Assembly: GCF_014873755.1 (NCBI RefSeq)
Contig: NZ_JADBEG010000001.1
Coordinates: 1,924,501 to 1,988,500 of the forward strand
Source: Amycolatopsis lexingtonensis
GTDB taxonomy: Bacteria; Actinomycetota; Actinomycetes; Mycobacteriales; Pseudonocardiaceae
Direction: 5' to 3'
Length of the DNA stretch: 64,000 nucleotides
Positions within the stretch are counted from its first letter, which is position 1. The number at the start of each line of letters is the position of its first letter. The position numbers and the translations under genes were made by a program. The notes below the pieces were generated by a model that searched no databases, was not told the DNA's origin, and saw only the letters and a program-made list of their open reading frames with translations. This document shows positions 12,501-20,880 of this stretch, piece by piece.

Positions 12501-15500
12501 TCCCAGATCGGGCACACCAAATGCGCGGCGGGCCTTGCGGGGCTGATCAAGACCGCGCTCGCGCTGCACACCGGCGTCAAGCCGCCGACGCTGCACATCT
12601 CCGCGCCGAACCCGGCCTGGGACGCCGAGACCAGCCCGTTCGTGTTCCAGTCGGCGGCACAGCCGTGGACCGCGCCGGCCGCCGAGCGGATCGCCGGGGT
12701 CAGCGCGTTCGGCTTCGGCGGGACCAACTTCCACGTCGTGCTGGGTGCGCACGACAGCGTCCCACCGGTCCAGACCGCCGACGAGTGGCCCGCGGAACTG
12801 TTCACCTTCGCGACGGAGGCGGCGGCGCGGGACCTGCTGGCGCTGGCGTCGGACGTGCCGGCCGGGCACGAGCCGTGGCGGTTGCGGGACCTGGCGCTGA
12901 GCGCGTCGCGGCGGGCGGAGGGCCGGGTAGCGCGGCTCGCCGTGGTCGCGTCCACTGTGGACGAACTGGTTTCCCTGCTGCGCGACGCACTCGACGGGCG
13001 GGATCCGGCCGGGGTGTTCCGCGGCGACGGGACCGAACCGGGCGCGGTGGCGGTGCTGTTCCCCGGCCAGGGCAGCCAGCGGCCGGGCATGTTCGCCGAG
13101 CTGTTCGTCGCCTTCCCCGAACTGCAGCGGTACCTGCGCCTCGACCCGGCGACGGCCGGCGTCGTCTTCGGCCCGGCGGTGTTCGGCGAGCCCGCGCGCC
13201 GGGCGTCGGAGGACCGGGTCACCGACACCCGGGTCGCCCAGCCCGCGCTCGGCCTGGCCGGGCTCGCGGCGTTCCGGCTGCTGACCCGGGCCGGCGTGCG
13301 GCCCGCGATGCTGGGCGGGCACAGCTACGGCGAGCTGACCGCGCTGGCCGCGGCCGGCGTCTTCACACCCGAGGGACTGCTGTACGCGAGCCACGCCCGG
13401 GCGGGGTCGATCCTGGACGCGGTGCCCGCGGCGGACCCGGGCGCGATGGCGGCGGTGTCGGCGTCCGCGGCGGACGTCGAGTCGGTGCTCGGCGCGTCGC
13501 CGGTGGTACTGGCCAACCACAACTCGCCGAAGCAGACGGTGATTTCCGGGGCCACCGCGGACGTCTCGGCGGCGGTCGAGCGGCTGCGCGCCGCCGGACT
13601 GGGCGCGAAACGGATCCAGGTGGCGTGCGCGTTCCACAGCCCGCTGGTGGCGGGCGCGGGCGAGGCGTTCGGCCGCACGCTGGGCGCGATCGGCGTCGTG
13701 CGGCCCGCGGTCCCGGTGTACGGCAACCGGACGGCGGCGCCGTACCCGGCCGAACCGGACGAGATCCGCGGCGAGCTGGCCGCGCAGCTGGGCGCGCCGG
13801 TGCGGTTCGTCGAGCAGGTCGAGGCGATGTACGCGGCCGGCGCACGGGTGTTCGTCGAAGCGGGACCGGGCGCGGTGCTCGCCAAGCAGGTCGCCGCGAT
13901 CCTCGGCGACCGTCCCCATCGGACGGTCGGCTTCGAGCAGCCGGGCCGCCGCGGCCTGCCGGGCTTCCTCGGCGCGCTGGCGCGGCTGGCGGTGTCCGGG
14001 GTGCCGGTCGAGACGGGCTGGCTGTTCCGCGGCCGCGACGCGGCCGACGCGGGCACGGCCCCGCGGCCGAAGCGTCCGGGGTGGACGGTCGACGGCCACC
14101 TGCTCCGCACCGCGGACGGCACGATCCCGGCGGGCGCGCTGCGACCGGCCTCACGGGTGACGCTGAGCCTGACCGCCGCGGCGGCACCGACGACGTCGTC
14201 TTCGGAGGAGATGGTCGCGGACTTCCTCCGGACGAGCCGCGAGATGATCGCCGCCCAGCGTGACGTCCTGCTCGGGTACCTCGGCAACGGCGAGCCTCAG
14301 GTCGTGGTGCCGGAGCGCCCCAATGTGGCGTTGGTTGCGTCTGACGCACCCAATGTGGCGTTCGGTGCGTCTGACGCACCGAACGCCACATTGGGGCGCT
14401 CGGTGCTCGAGACCGTGGTCGCGGTGATCGGCGAGCGGACCGGGTATCCGGTGGAGATGATCGAGCCGGATCTCGATCTCGAAGCCGACTTGAGCGTCGA
14501 CTCCATCAAGCGCGCGGAGATCGCGGGCGAGCTGGCCGCGCGGCTGGGGCTGACCGGCGGTGACGTCGAGGAGTTCGCCAAGGCCCGCACGGCGGCGGCG
14601 ATCGCCGACCTGGTCGGGACGCCGCAACCGTCCGCCCCCGGTACGTCCGTGCTGGAGACCGTGGTCGCGGTGATCGGCGAGCGGACCGGCTACCCGGTGG
14701 ACATGATCGAGCCGGACCTCGACCTCGAAGCCGACCTGAGCGTCGACTCCATCAAACGGGCCGAGATCGCCGGAGAGCTGACCATCCGCCTGGGCACCGG
14801 CGACGTCGAGGAGCTGGCCAAGGCCCGGACCGCGGCGGGGATCGCCGAGCTGCTGGGCACCGGCGAGACGGGCCGTGACGAACCGCTGCCGGTCGTGGGC
14901 GAGCCCGAACCCGTGATCGTCGCGCCGAAGCGGTACGTCATGACCGAGGTAGAACTCGCCCCCGCCGCCACCCTCGACATCGCGGGCCACCGGTTCCTGG
15001 TCGTCGGCTCCGGCGCGTTCGCCGACGGCGTCCGGGGAGAACTCGAGACCCACGGCGCGGAGGCCGAGACCGGCGAAGAGGTGCGCCCGGGCTTCGACGG
15101 GTACCTGTTCCTCGACGCCGTCCTGCCCACCGCCTTCCCGCGCTACCAGGACGCCCTCGCCGGGCACCCCCGGTGGCTGCTCAGCGCCGGACCGGCCGAG
15201 GGGCTCCGCGGTTTCCACCGCGCCGTCGCCCGCGAGTACCCGGACACGCTCAGCCGGGTCGTCGAAGGCGCGGACGCCGCCGGGCTCGTCGCCGAACTGT
15301 CCACACCGGACCGCGAGCCGGTCGTCGTCCGCCGTGGGAACGCCCGGCACGGCATCGAACCCACCGAGGAAGGTCTCGGCCTGCTCGCCGGCAGCGGCGC
15401 GGGACCCGCGGGTGACGGCGTGGCCGAAGCCGCCGCCATCGGGCTGGACCGCGAGTCGGTCGTCCTCCTCGTCGGCGGGGCCAAGGGCATCACCGCCCGC

Positions 15501-16274
15501 TTCGCCCGGACGCTCGCGGCCACGGCGCGGTGCCGGATCGAGCTGCTCGGCCGGACGGCCTTGGCCGCGGAAGACGAGTACCCGCAGGCGAAAGACGCCC
15601 AAGAACTCCGCGCCGCCCTCATTTCCGCCGGCCTGAAGAACCCCGCCGAGATCGAGCGGGCCGTCCGGCGGATCACCGGCGAGCGCGAGGTCCGGACCAC
15701 CCTCGCCGAGCTCGAAGCCCTCGGCAGCCCGGTGCGCTACCAGTCCGTCGACATCCTCGACTCCGAAGCCGTCCACCGCGCGGTCAAGGAGATCCACGCC
15801 GAGCACGGACGGCTCGACGGGATCGTCTACGCCGCCGGCGTCATCGAGGACAAGCTCGTCGCGGACAAGACCCCGGAGTCCTTCGCCCGCGTCTACAGCA
15901 CCAAGGCAGAGGGCGCCCGGACCCTGCTCGAAGCGACCGCCGACCTGCCCGACGAGCCGAAGTTCGTCGTCCTGTTCGGCAGCATCGCCGCCGCGCTCGG
16001 CAACCGGGGCCAGGCCGACTACGCCGCCGCCAACGACGCACTCGAAAGCCTCGGGCGGCGGTGGCCCGCCGGGCGGGCGGTGACCGTCCACTGGGGACCG
16101 TGGGCCCCGGCCGGCGAGCACGACGGGATGGTCACGCGGGAGCTCATGCGCGACTACGCCCGCCGCGGCATCGCGCTGATCGACCCCGAGGAAGGCGCCC
16201 TCGGCCTGCTGCGCGAGCTGGCCTGGGGCCGCGCCGGCACCGCCGCCGTCGTCCACACCGCTTCGGGGTGGTGA
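9516..16274 (+). CDS. PUFA-synthase-like megasynthase: NMO-NMO-KS-AT-ACP-ACP-KR
   Basis: A 2252-aa iterative type I synthase resembling PfaA with a PfaD-type enoyl reductase fused in front. Residues about 1-270 and 275-620 are two nitronate-monooxygenase (FMN) modules, each with an ECGG motif (HECGGRTG and SECGGHVGPRTSF). The ketosynthase starts near residue 638 with triad C825 (DAACASS), H960 (EAHGTGT) and H1000 (GHTKCAAG). The acyltransferase has FPGQGSQ near 1178, S1270 (GHSYGE) and H1374. A linker then carries an 87-bp palindromic element (residues about 1600-1629). Two near-identical ACPs carry phosphopantetheine serines S1663 and S1745 in DLSVDSIKR. The ketoreductase has GGAKGITARFA near 1985, S2156 and Y2169, and the long insert typical of PUFA-type KRs. 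It should elongate and ketoreduce a secondary lipid. Its stop overlaps the next gene (GTGA). Confidence 0.9.
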   Translation: MRLSKDDSAPAGLVVAVSPLRWPSARGVAAVARGGGLGVLDLTAGDAAGAEELALLGEWGVPAFGVRLAGPPPGAELPEAVTTVLLTEDAGCTAHDFPGRRVLAEVTSRSSAARVVDAGAHGLIARGHECGGRTGELSTFVLLQALLADDAPDVPVWAAGGIGPHTAAAAIAGGAAGVVLDTQLALLPEAELPARLTAGLTGLDGSETTVVDGVRVLARRGAEPLEAGQDVFLATRFRDRWGTVTAAVRGLADAVETALRGETPVLGPDSAGSRALGTALPIAQGPMTRVSDQPAFAAEVAAGGALPFIALALSGADQTRDVLERTRETVGDAPWGVGVLGFAADDVKAAQLAVIRELRPTHAIIAGGRPAQAAVLEDAGISTFLHVPSPGLLKQFLEAGARKFVFEGSECGGHVGPRTSFPLWEAQLGVLADFLATTPDAAAGLQLLFAGGVHDARSAAMVAALAAPVAARGAAIGLLMGTAYLFTREAVEAGAVLPGFQRQLLAARHTDLLETAPGHATRCVRSPFTAEYAAIKADLAERGVPSRDAWEQLETLNVGRLRLASKGIERVGAELRDVGEDRQLAEGMFMAGEVAVLRSAVTTIADLHHAVGAGADAFLRARAAEFGATEPEPAAPEPLDIAIVGMACLFPQAPDLASFWANVLSGVDAVTEVPPQRWDTSLYYDPDGQGEKTPSRWGGFLPEIGFDPLRYGIPPSSLASIEPVQLLALEAAHRALVDAGYEKRAFDRSRTSVVFGAEAGSDLSNAMSLRTVLPSYVGELPSELDERLPRITEDSFPGVLANVIAGRIANRLDLGGANYTVDAACASSLTAVDVACKELTAGTSDLVLCGGADLHNGINDYLLFASAHALSPTGRSATFDSAADGIALGEGVACVALKRLADAERDGDRVYAVIKGVGAASDGRALGLTAPRPEGQHAALTRAYRNAGVSPAQVGLVEAHGTGTVVGDRTELATLTKVFTEAGAAPGGCTIGSVKSQIGHTKCAAGLAGLIKTALALHTGVKPPTLHISAPNPAWDAETSPFVFQSAAQPWTAPAAERIAGVSAFGFGGTNFHVVLGAHDSVPPVQTADEWPAELFTFATEAAARDLLALASDVPAGHEPWRLRDLALSASRRAEGRVARLAVVASTVDELVSLLRDALDGRDPAGVFRGDGTEPGAVAVLFPGQGSQRPGMFAELFVAFPELQRYLRLDPATAGVVFGPAVFGEPARRASEDRVTDTRVAQPALGLAGLAAFRLLTRAGVRPAMLGGHSYGELTALAAAGVFTPEGLLYASHARAGSILDAVPAADPGAMAAVSASAADVESVLGASPVVLANHNSPKQTVISGATADVSAAVERLRAAGLGAKRIQVACAFHSPLVAGAGEAFGRTLGAIGVVRPAVPVYGNRTAAPYPAEPDEIRGELAAQLGAPVRFVEQVEAMYAAGARVFVEAGPGAVLAKQVAAILGDRPHRTVGFEQPGRRGLPGFLGALARLAVSGVPVETGWLFRGRDAADAGTAPRPKRPGWTVDGHLLRTADGTIPAGALRPASRVTLSLTAAAAPTTSSSEEMVADFLRTSREMIAAQRDVLLGYLGNGEPQVVVPERPNVALVASDAPNVAFGASDAPNATLGRSVLETVVAVIGERTGYPVEMIEPDLDLEADLSVDSIKRAEIAGELAARLGLTGGDVEEFAKARTAAAIADLVGTPQPSAPGTSVLETVVAVIGERTGYPVDMIEPDLDLEADLSVDSIKRAEIAGELTIRLGTGDVEELAKARTAAGIAELLGTGETGRDEPLPVVGEPEPVIVAPKRYVMTEVELAPAATLDIAGHRFLVVGSGAFADGVRGELETHGAEAETGEEVRPGFDGYLFLDAVLPTAFPRYQDALAGHPRWLLSAGPAEGLRGFHRAVAREYPDTLSRVVEGADAAGLVAELSTPDREPVVVRRGNARHGIEPTEEGLGLLAGSGAGPAGDGVAEAAAIGLDRESVVLLVGGAKGITARFARTLAATARCRIELLGRTALAAEDEYPQAKDAQELRAALISAGLKNPAEIERAVRRITGEREVRTTLAELEALGSPVRYQSVDILDSEAVHRAVKEIHAEHGRLDGIVYAAGVIEDKLVADKTPESFARVYSTKAEGARTLLEATADLPDEPKFVVLFGSIAAALGNRGQADYAAANDALESLGRRWPAGRAVTVHWGPWAPAGEHDGMVTRELMRDYARRGIALIDPEEGALGLLRELAWGRAGTAAVVHTASGW
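14314..14400. repeat. 87-bp palindromic element inserted in frame in the megasynthase gene
   Basis: The element is bounded by a perfect 17-bp inverted repeat, AGCGCCCCAATGTGGCG (14314-14330) and its complement (14384-14400). The interior repeats CCAATGTGGCG and contains two TGCGTCTGACGCA cores. Its 87 bases are 29 codons, so the reading frame is kept. It encodes a low-complexity Ala/Pro/Asn/Ser stretch between the AT and the first ACP. A related 89-bp element lies between genes at 60615-60703, which marks it as a dispersed repeat rather than a protein motif. Confidence 0.88.
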
Positions 16275-19200
16275 CCGGGATGCGCGTGGCGATCGTGGGC
16301 ATGTCGGTGCTGCTGCCCGGGGCCCAGGACCTGGCGTCGTACTGGCGCAACCTCGTCGGCGGCGTCGACGCCATCACCGAAGTGCCCGCGGAGAAGTGGG
16401 ACATCGCGCACTACGCGCCGGACGAGCGGCGGGCCGACCGGGTCTACTGCCGCCGCGGCGGGTTCGTCGACGAACTGGCCGAAGTGGACGTCGCCGGGTT
16501 CGGCATCATGCCCACCTCGGTGCCCGCCACCGAACCCGACCAGCTGATCGCGCTGCGGGTCGCGGCACAGGCGCTAGCCGACGCCGGCGGCCCGGACCGC
16601 CTGCCCGCGGACCGGGCGAAGGTCGGCGTCGTGCTCGGCCGCGGCGGCTACCTGACCCCGGGGCTCGTCCGGCTCGACCAGCGCGTCCGCACCGCCACCC
16701 AGCTCGTCCGCACGCTCGGCGAGCTGCTGCCGGACCTCGACCCGGCGAGCCTGGACGCCGTCCGGGCGGCCTTCACCGACCAGCTCGGCCCGGAAGCGCC
16801 GGAGTCCGCGATCGGGCTGGTGCCCAACCTCGCGGCGTCGCGGCTGGCCAACCGCCTCGACCTGCGCGGCCCGGCCTACACCGTGGACGCCGCGTGCGCG
16901 TCCTCGCTGATCGCCGTCGACCACGCCGTGCGCGAACTCGCGAGCGGACGCTGCGACGTCGTCCTCGCCGGCGGCGTGCACCACTGCCACGACATCACCT
17001 TCTGGAGCGTGTTCACCCAGCTCGGCGCGCTGTCGCCGACCGAGCGCATCCGGCCGTTCCACCGCGACGCCGACGGCGTGCTCATCGGCGAAGGCACCGG
17101 CGTCGTCGTGCTCAAGCGCCTCGCCGACGCCGAACGCGACGGCGACCGCGTCTACGCTGTGATCACCGGGACCGGCGTCGCTTCCGACGGGCGGACCGCG
17201 AGCCTCGCGAACCCCGACTCCGGCGGCCAGGTCCGCGCGGTCCGCCAGGCGTGGACCGCGGCCGGGCTCGACCCCGCCGCACCGGACTCGCTCGGCCTCC
17301 TGGAAGCCCACGGCACCGCGACCCCGGCCGGCGACACGGCCGAGCTGGCCACCCTCGCGGAGGTGTTCGGCACGCGCGGCGAAGCGGTCCTCGGCTCGGT
17401 CAAGTCGATGATCGGGCACACCATGCCCGCGGCCGGCATCGCCGGGCTGGTCAAGGCCGCGCTGGCCGTGCACCACGGCGTCCTGCTGCCCACGCTGCAC
17501 TGCGACGACCCGCACCCCGGCCTCGCGCGGACCCGGTTTTCCACCTTGGACACCGCGAAGGACTGGGACGCGGCCGTGCGCCGGGCCGGGGTCAACGCGT
17601 TCGGGTTCGGCGGGATCAACGCCCACGTCGTGCTGGAACAGGCCCCGGGGCGCCCACGACCCGCAGCGGTCGTGCGGGAACCCGAGCGGGTGCTGCGCCT
17701 GGCCGCCCGCACCGTCGAGGAACTGCGGGACCTGCTCGAGAAGCCCGGAACATCGTCGACCGGCGACGGGCCGGTCCGCCTCGGCGTCGTCGACCCGACG
17801 GAGAAACGCCTGGCACTGGCCAGGAAGGTGCTCGCCCGCGGCCGGGCCTGGCGGGGCCGCAACGACGTCTGGTTCGCCGATCGCCCGCTGCTCGGCCCGG
17901 GCGGCGGGAAGGTCGCGTTCGTCTTCCCCGGCCTGGAATCCGAACTCGCGCTGAACTGCGGTGACGTCGCCCGCCACTTCGGGCTGCCGTGGCAGCACGC
18001 GGACGTCGAAGTCGGCGACGTCGGCCGCCAGGGCACCGCGGTGTTCGAGCTGGGCCGGCTGCTGCACGCCGCGCTCGGCCGCCTCGGCGTCGTCCCGGAC
18101 GCGGTCGCCGGGCACAGCCTGGGGGAGTGGACGGCGATGGCCGTCGCCGGCGTGCACGCCGAGGCGGAGGTCGACGCGTTCCTCGCCGGCTTCGACCCCG
18201 ACGCGCTCGTCGTCCCCGGCCTCGCCTTCGCCGCGATCGGCGCGCCCGCGCCGAAGGTGACCGAGGAGCTGGCCGGGCGCATGGACGTCGTGCTCTCCCA
18301 CGACAACTCGCCCAACCAGGCCATGATCTGCGGTCCGGCCGCCGCCGTGGCCGCGCTCGTCACGCGCTTCCGCGACGCCGGGATCGTCGCGCAGGTGCTG
18401 CCGTTCCGGTCCGGGTTCCACACGCCGATGCTGCGGCCCTACCTCGGCCCGATCCGCGACGCGGCCGCCCGGTTCACCCTGCACCCGCCGCGGCTGCCGA
18501 TCTGGTCGGCGACGACGGTCGCGGAGTACCCGGCCGCCGAAGCGGACGTCCGCGAGCTGTTCGTGCGGCACCTGCTGGAGCCGGTCCGGTTCCGGCCGCT
18601 CGTGCGGGCGCTGCACGCCGCCGGGTTCCGTGCGTTCGTCCAGGTCGGCGCGGGCCAGCTCGGCTCGCTGGTCGGCGACACCCTGCACGGCGAGGAACAC
18701 CTGGTCGTGGCGGCGCACTCGGCGCACCGGCCCGGGCTCGCGCAGTTGCGCCGGGTCGCGACGGCGTTGTGGGCCGACGGCGCCGACATCGACTTCACCC
18801 GGCTGCCCGGCGAACGCCCTTTGCCGCCCAAGGCGGTCAAGCTGGACCTCGGCGGCCGCCTGATCTCCCTCGACGAGGGGGTTCGCGCCCGCATCGCGCT
18901 CCCGGCGGCCCGCCGGTCCACTGTGGACGACCTGGCCGGGAAGGGCCCGCTCGCCGCGGAACTCGCCGCCCTGCTCACCGACACGGCCGAGCTGGCGTCC
19001 ACCGCACTCGCCGGGGCGTCGCTTTCACGTGAAAGCGACCACCTGGGGCGTAGCTTTCACGTGAAAGCTCCGGTCGAGCTGGACACCACCCTCGAGGTGT
19101 CGGTCGAGGCGATGCCGTACCTGCTGGACCACTGCTTTTTCAAGCAGCCGCCGGGCGCCGATCCGGGTGACCGCTGGCCGGTCGTGCCCGCCACGACGGT

Positions 19201-20578
19201 GATCGACCACCTGATGGGCTACGCCGAGCAGGCCGCGCCCGGCCGCCGCGCGGTCGCGGTGCACGACGTCCGGCTCACCCAGTGGATCACCGCGGTCCCG
19301 GCGGTCACCGTCGGCGTCCGGGTCCGCCCGCACGGCCCCGGCCGGGTCCTCGCCGCACTCGACGGCTACTCCCAGGCCGTCGTGGAGCTTGCCCAGTCGT
19401 ACCCGGCCGACGCGCCGGCGCCGTGGCGCTTCCCGGCGGAAACGGAGCAGGTCCCGGAAACGACGGCCGCCGAGCTGTACGCCGACCGGTGGATGTTCCA
19501 CGGCCCGCGCTTCCAGGGCGTCACCGAGCTGACCGCCGTCGGCGAGCGGCACGTCCGGGCGGTGCTGACCACGCCCGCCGCGCCCGGCGCGCTGCTCGAC
19601 AACGTCGGCCAGGTGCTCGGCTACTGGATCATGTCCCGGCTGGCCGAACGCACCACCGTCTTCCCCGTCGCGGTCCGCGAAATCCGGTTCCACGGCCCGC
19701 ACCCGGCGGCGGGGGAGCGCCTGGAGTGCCTGGTCAAGATCACCGGGCTGACCGGTGAGTTCCTCGACGCCGACATGCAGCTGGTCCACAACGGACAGGT
19801 GTGGGCCGAGTTCACCGGCTGGCGCGACCGCCGCTTCGACAGCACCCCGCACATCCGCCAGGCCGACCGGACGCCCGAGCGCTCGACGCTGTCGGTCGAG
19901 CAGCCGGGCGGCTGGGCGCTGGTGCACGAGCAGTGGCCGGACCTGGCCACCCGCGAGCTGATCATGCGCAACTACCTCGCCGGCGCCGAACGCGACGACT
20001 ACGGAAACCGGCCGCCACGCGGGCGAAGGCAGTGGCTGCTCGGCCGGATCGCCGCGAAGGACGCCGTCCGCCAGTTCCTCTGGACGCGCGGCGAGTCCGA
20101 GATGTTCCCGGCGGAGCTGCGCATCGGCAACGACGGCGCCGGGCGCCCGTTCGTGACCGGCGCCTACGGCCGGGAGCTGCCGCCGCTGACGATCTCGGTG
20201 GCGCACCGGGCCGAAGCGGGCGTGGCGATCGCCCGGCCGTGGCCGTGCGGCATCGACGTCGAAGAGGTCGGGACGCGGCGGGAATCCACTGTGGACGCCG
20301 CGCTGGGTGCGGCCGAGCAGGCGCTGTTCGCGGGCCTGCCCGGCGATCCGGAACGGTGGTTCGCCCGGTTCTGGACGGCGAAGGAAGCCGTCGCGAAGCT
20401 GCTCGGGACCGGCCTGCGCGGCGAGCCCCGTGACTTCGAGGTCGTCGCGGCCGCACCGGCGGAACTCACCGTCCGCGCCGCCGGGCGGGACCACCTCGTC
20501 CACTGCGCCGACGCCGACCGGCCGCCGCGCCGCTACGTCGTCGCCTGGACCGAAGAGACGAAGGAGACAGCCGGATGA
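16271..20578 (+). CDS. PUFA-synthase-like megasynthase: KS-AT-DH-phosphopantetheinyl transferase
   Basis: A 1435-aa second synthase subunit. The ketosynthase has C209 (DAACASS), H347 (EAHGTAT) and H383 (GHTMPAAG). The acyltransferase has S616 in GHSLGEW and a variant first motif FPGLESE in place of FPGQGSQ, recalling PfaB-type domains. A PKS-type double-hotdog dehydratase follows, with H954 (LDHCFF) and D1110 (DNVGQ). The C-terminal 200 residues are a Sfp-type phosphopantetheinyl transferase with GIDVEEVG (D1329) and WTAKEAVAK (K1371, E1372), able in principle to activate the ACPs. A 48-bp palindromic element is in frame between AT and DH. The GTG at 16271 overlaps the upstream stop by 4 bases; the ATG at 16280 is an alternative start. 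The downstream ACP overlaps by ATGA. Confidence 0.9.
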   Translation: MTGMRVAIVGMSVLLPGAQDLASYWRNLVGGVDAITEVPAEKWDIAHYAPDERRADRVYCRRGGFVDELAEVDVAGFGIMPTSVPATEPDQLIALRVAAQALADAGGPDRLPADRAKVGVVLGRGGYLTPGLVRLDQRVRTATQLVRTLGELLPDLDPASLDAVRAAFTDQLGPEAPESAIGLVPNLAASRLANRLDLRGPAYTVDAACASSLIAVDHAVRELASGRCDVVLAGGVHHCHDITFWSVFTQLGALSPTERIRPFHRDADGVLIGEGTGVVVLKRLADAERDGDRVYAVITGTGVASDGRTASLANPDSGGQVRAVRQAWTAAGLDPAAPDSLGLLEAHGTATPAGDTAELATLAEVFGTRGEAVLGSVKSMIGHTMPAAGIAGLVKAALAVHHGVLLPTLHCDDPHPGLARTRFSTLDTAKDWDAAVRRAGVNAFGFGGINAHVVLEQAPGRPRPAAVVREPERVLRLAARTVEELRDLLEKPGTSSTGDGPVRLGVVDPTEKRLALARKVLARGRAWRGRNDVWFADRPLLGPGGGKVAFVFPGLESELALNCGDVARHFGLPWQHADVEVGDVGRQGTAVFELGRLLHAALGRLGVVPDAVAGHSLGEWTAMAVAGVHAEAEVDAFLAGFDPDALVVPGLAFAAIGAPAPKVTEELAGRMDVVLSHDNSPNQAMICGPAAAVAALVTRFRDAGIVAQVLPFRSGFHTPMLRPYLGPIRDAAARFTLHPPRLPIWSATTVAEYPAAEADVRELFVRHLLEPVRFRPLVRALHAAGFRAFVQVGAGQLGSLVGDTLHGEEHLVVAAHSAHRPGLAQLRRVATALWADGADIDFTRLPGERPLPPKAVKLDLGGRLISLDEGVRARIALPAARRSTVDDLAGKGPLAAELAALLTDTAELASTALAGASLSRESDHLGRSFHVKAPVELDTTLEVSVEAMPYLLDHCFFKQPPGADPGDRWPVVPATTVIDHLMGYAEQAAPGRRAVAVHDVRLTQWITAVPAVTVGVRVRPHGPGRVLAALDGYSQAVVELAQSYPADAPAPWRFPAETEQVPETTAAELYADRWMFHGPRFQGVTELTAVGERHVRAVLTTPAAPGALLDNVGQVLGYWIMSRLAERTTVFPVAVREIRFHGPHPAAGERLECLVKITGLTGEFLDADMQLVHNGQVWAEFTGWRDRRFDSTPHIRQADRTPERSTLSVEQPGGWALVHEQWPDLATRELIMRNYLAGAERDDYGNRPPRGRRQWLLGRIAAKDAVRQFLWTRGESEMFPAELRIGNDGAGRPFVTGAYGRELPPLTISVAHRAEAGVAIARPWPCGIDVEEVGTRRESTVDAALGAAEQALFAGLPGDPERWFARFWTAKEAVAKLLGTGLRGEPRDFEVVAAAPAELTVRAAGRDHLVHCADADRPPRRYVVAWTEETKETAG
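19021..19068. repeat. 48-bp element with paired TTTCACGTGAAA palindromes, in frame in the PKS gene
   Basis: Two copies of the perfect 16-bp palindrome GCTTTCACGTGAAAGC (19021-19036 and 19053-19068) flank a 16-base spacer. The 48 bases are 16 codons, so the frame is kept. The unit sits in the linker between the AT and DH domains. A close relative, including most of the spacer, lies between genes at 25436-25490. Confidence 0.88.
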
Positions 20579-20880
20579 GCGTCGAGACCACGGCCACGGA
20601 CGAGGAGACCGTCCTCGCGCAGATCGCGGGGATGCTCCGGGACCTGCTGGAAGAGTACGGCCTGGACGATGCCGAGATCACGATGGAGACGACGTTCCAC
20701 GACGACCTCGAACTCGAGAGCGTCGACCTGGTGGCGCTGTCCGGGCAGCTGCGCGAGCACTACGGCGACCGCGTCAACTTCGCGACTTTCATCGCCGAGC
20801 GCGACCTGGACGAGATCATCGCGCTGACGGTCGGCGAGCTCGTCCGCCACACCGTCGCCTCGCTGCGGGCGACGGCGTGA
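20575..20880 (+). CDS. Free-standing acyl carrier protein
   Basis: A 101-aa acidic protein of ACP size. The phosphopantetheine attachment serine is S49 in DLELESVDLVAL. The start overlaps the stop of the KS-AT-DH-PPT gene by 4 bases (ATGA), and its stop overlaps the next start (GTGA), so it is made in step with its partners. Beyond the two ACPs inside the first megasynthase, a third discrete carrier may hold a starter or the finished chain for release or glycosylation. That role is inference. Confidence 0.9.
   Translation: MSVETTATDEETVLAQIAGMLRDLLEEYGLDDAEITMETTFHDDLELESVDLVALSGQLREHYGDRVNFATFIAERDLDEIIALTVGELVRHTVASLRATA

Noticed and set aside
9480-14099. A 1539-codon open frame on the minus strand opposite the first megasynthase
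   Set aside because: It is a shadow of high-GC codon bias. The translation is Arg/Gly/Pro-rich without domains, while the plus strand carries complete KS, AT and reductase motifs.
9516-20578. Enediyne or ordinary modular type I PKS
   Set aside because: Tandem ACPs with DSIKR motifs, NMO-type reductase, PUFA-type KR insert and PPT fusion fit the Pfa/hglE group; no enediyne partner genes are present.
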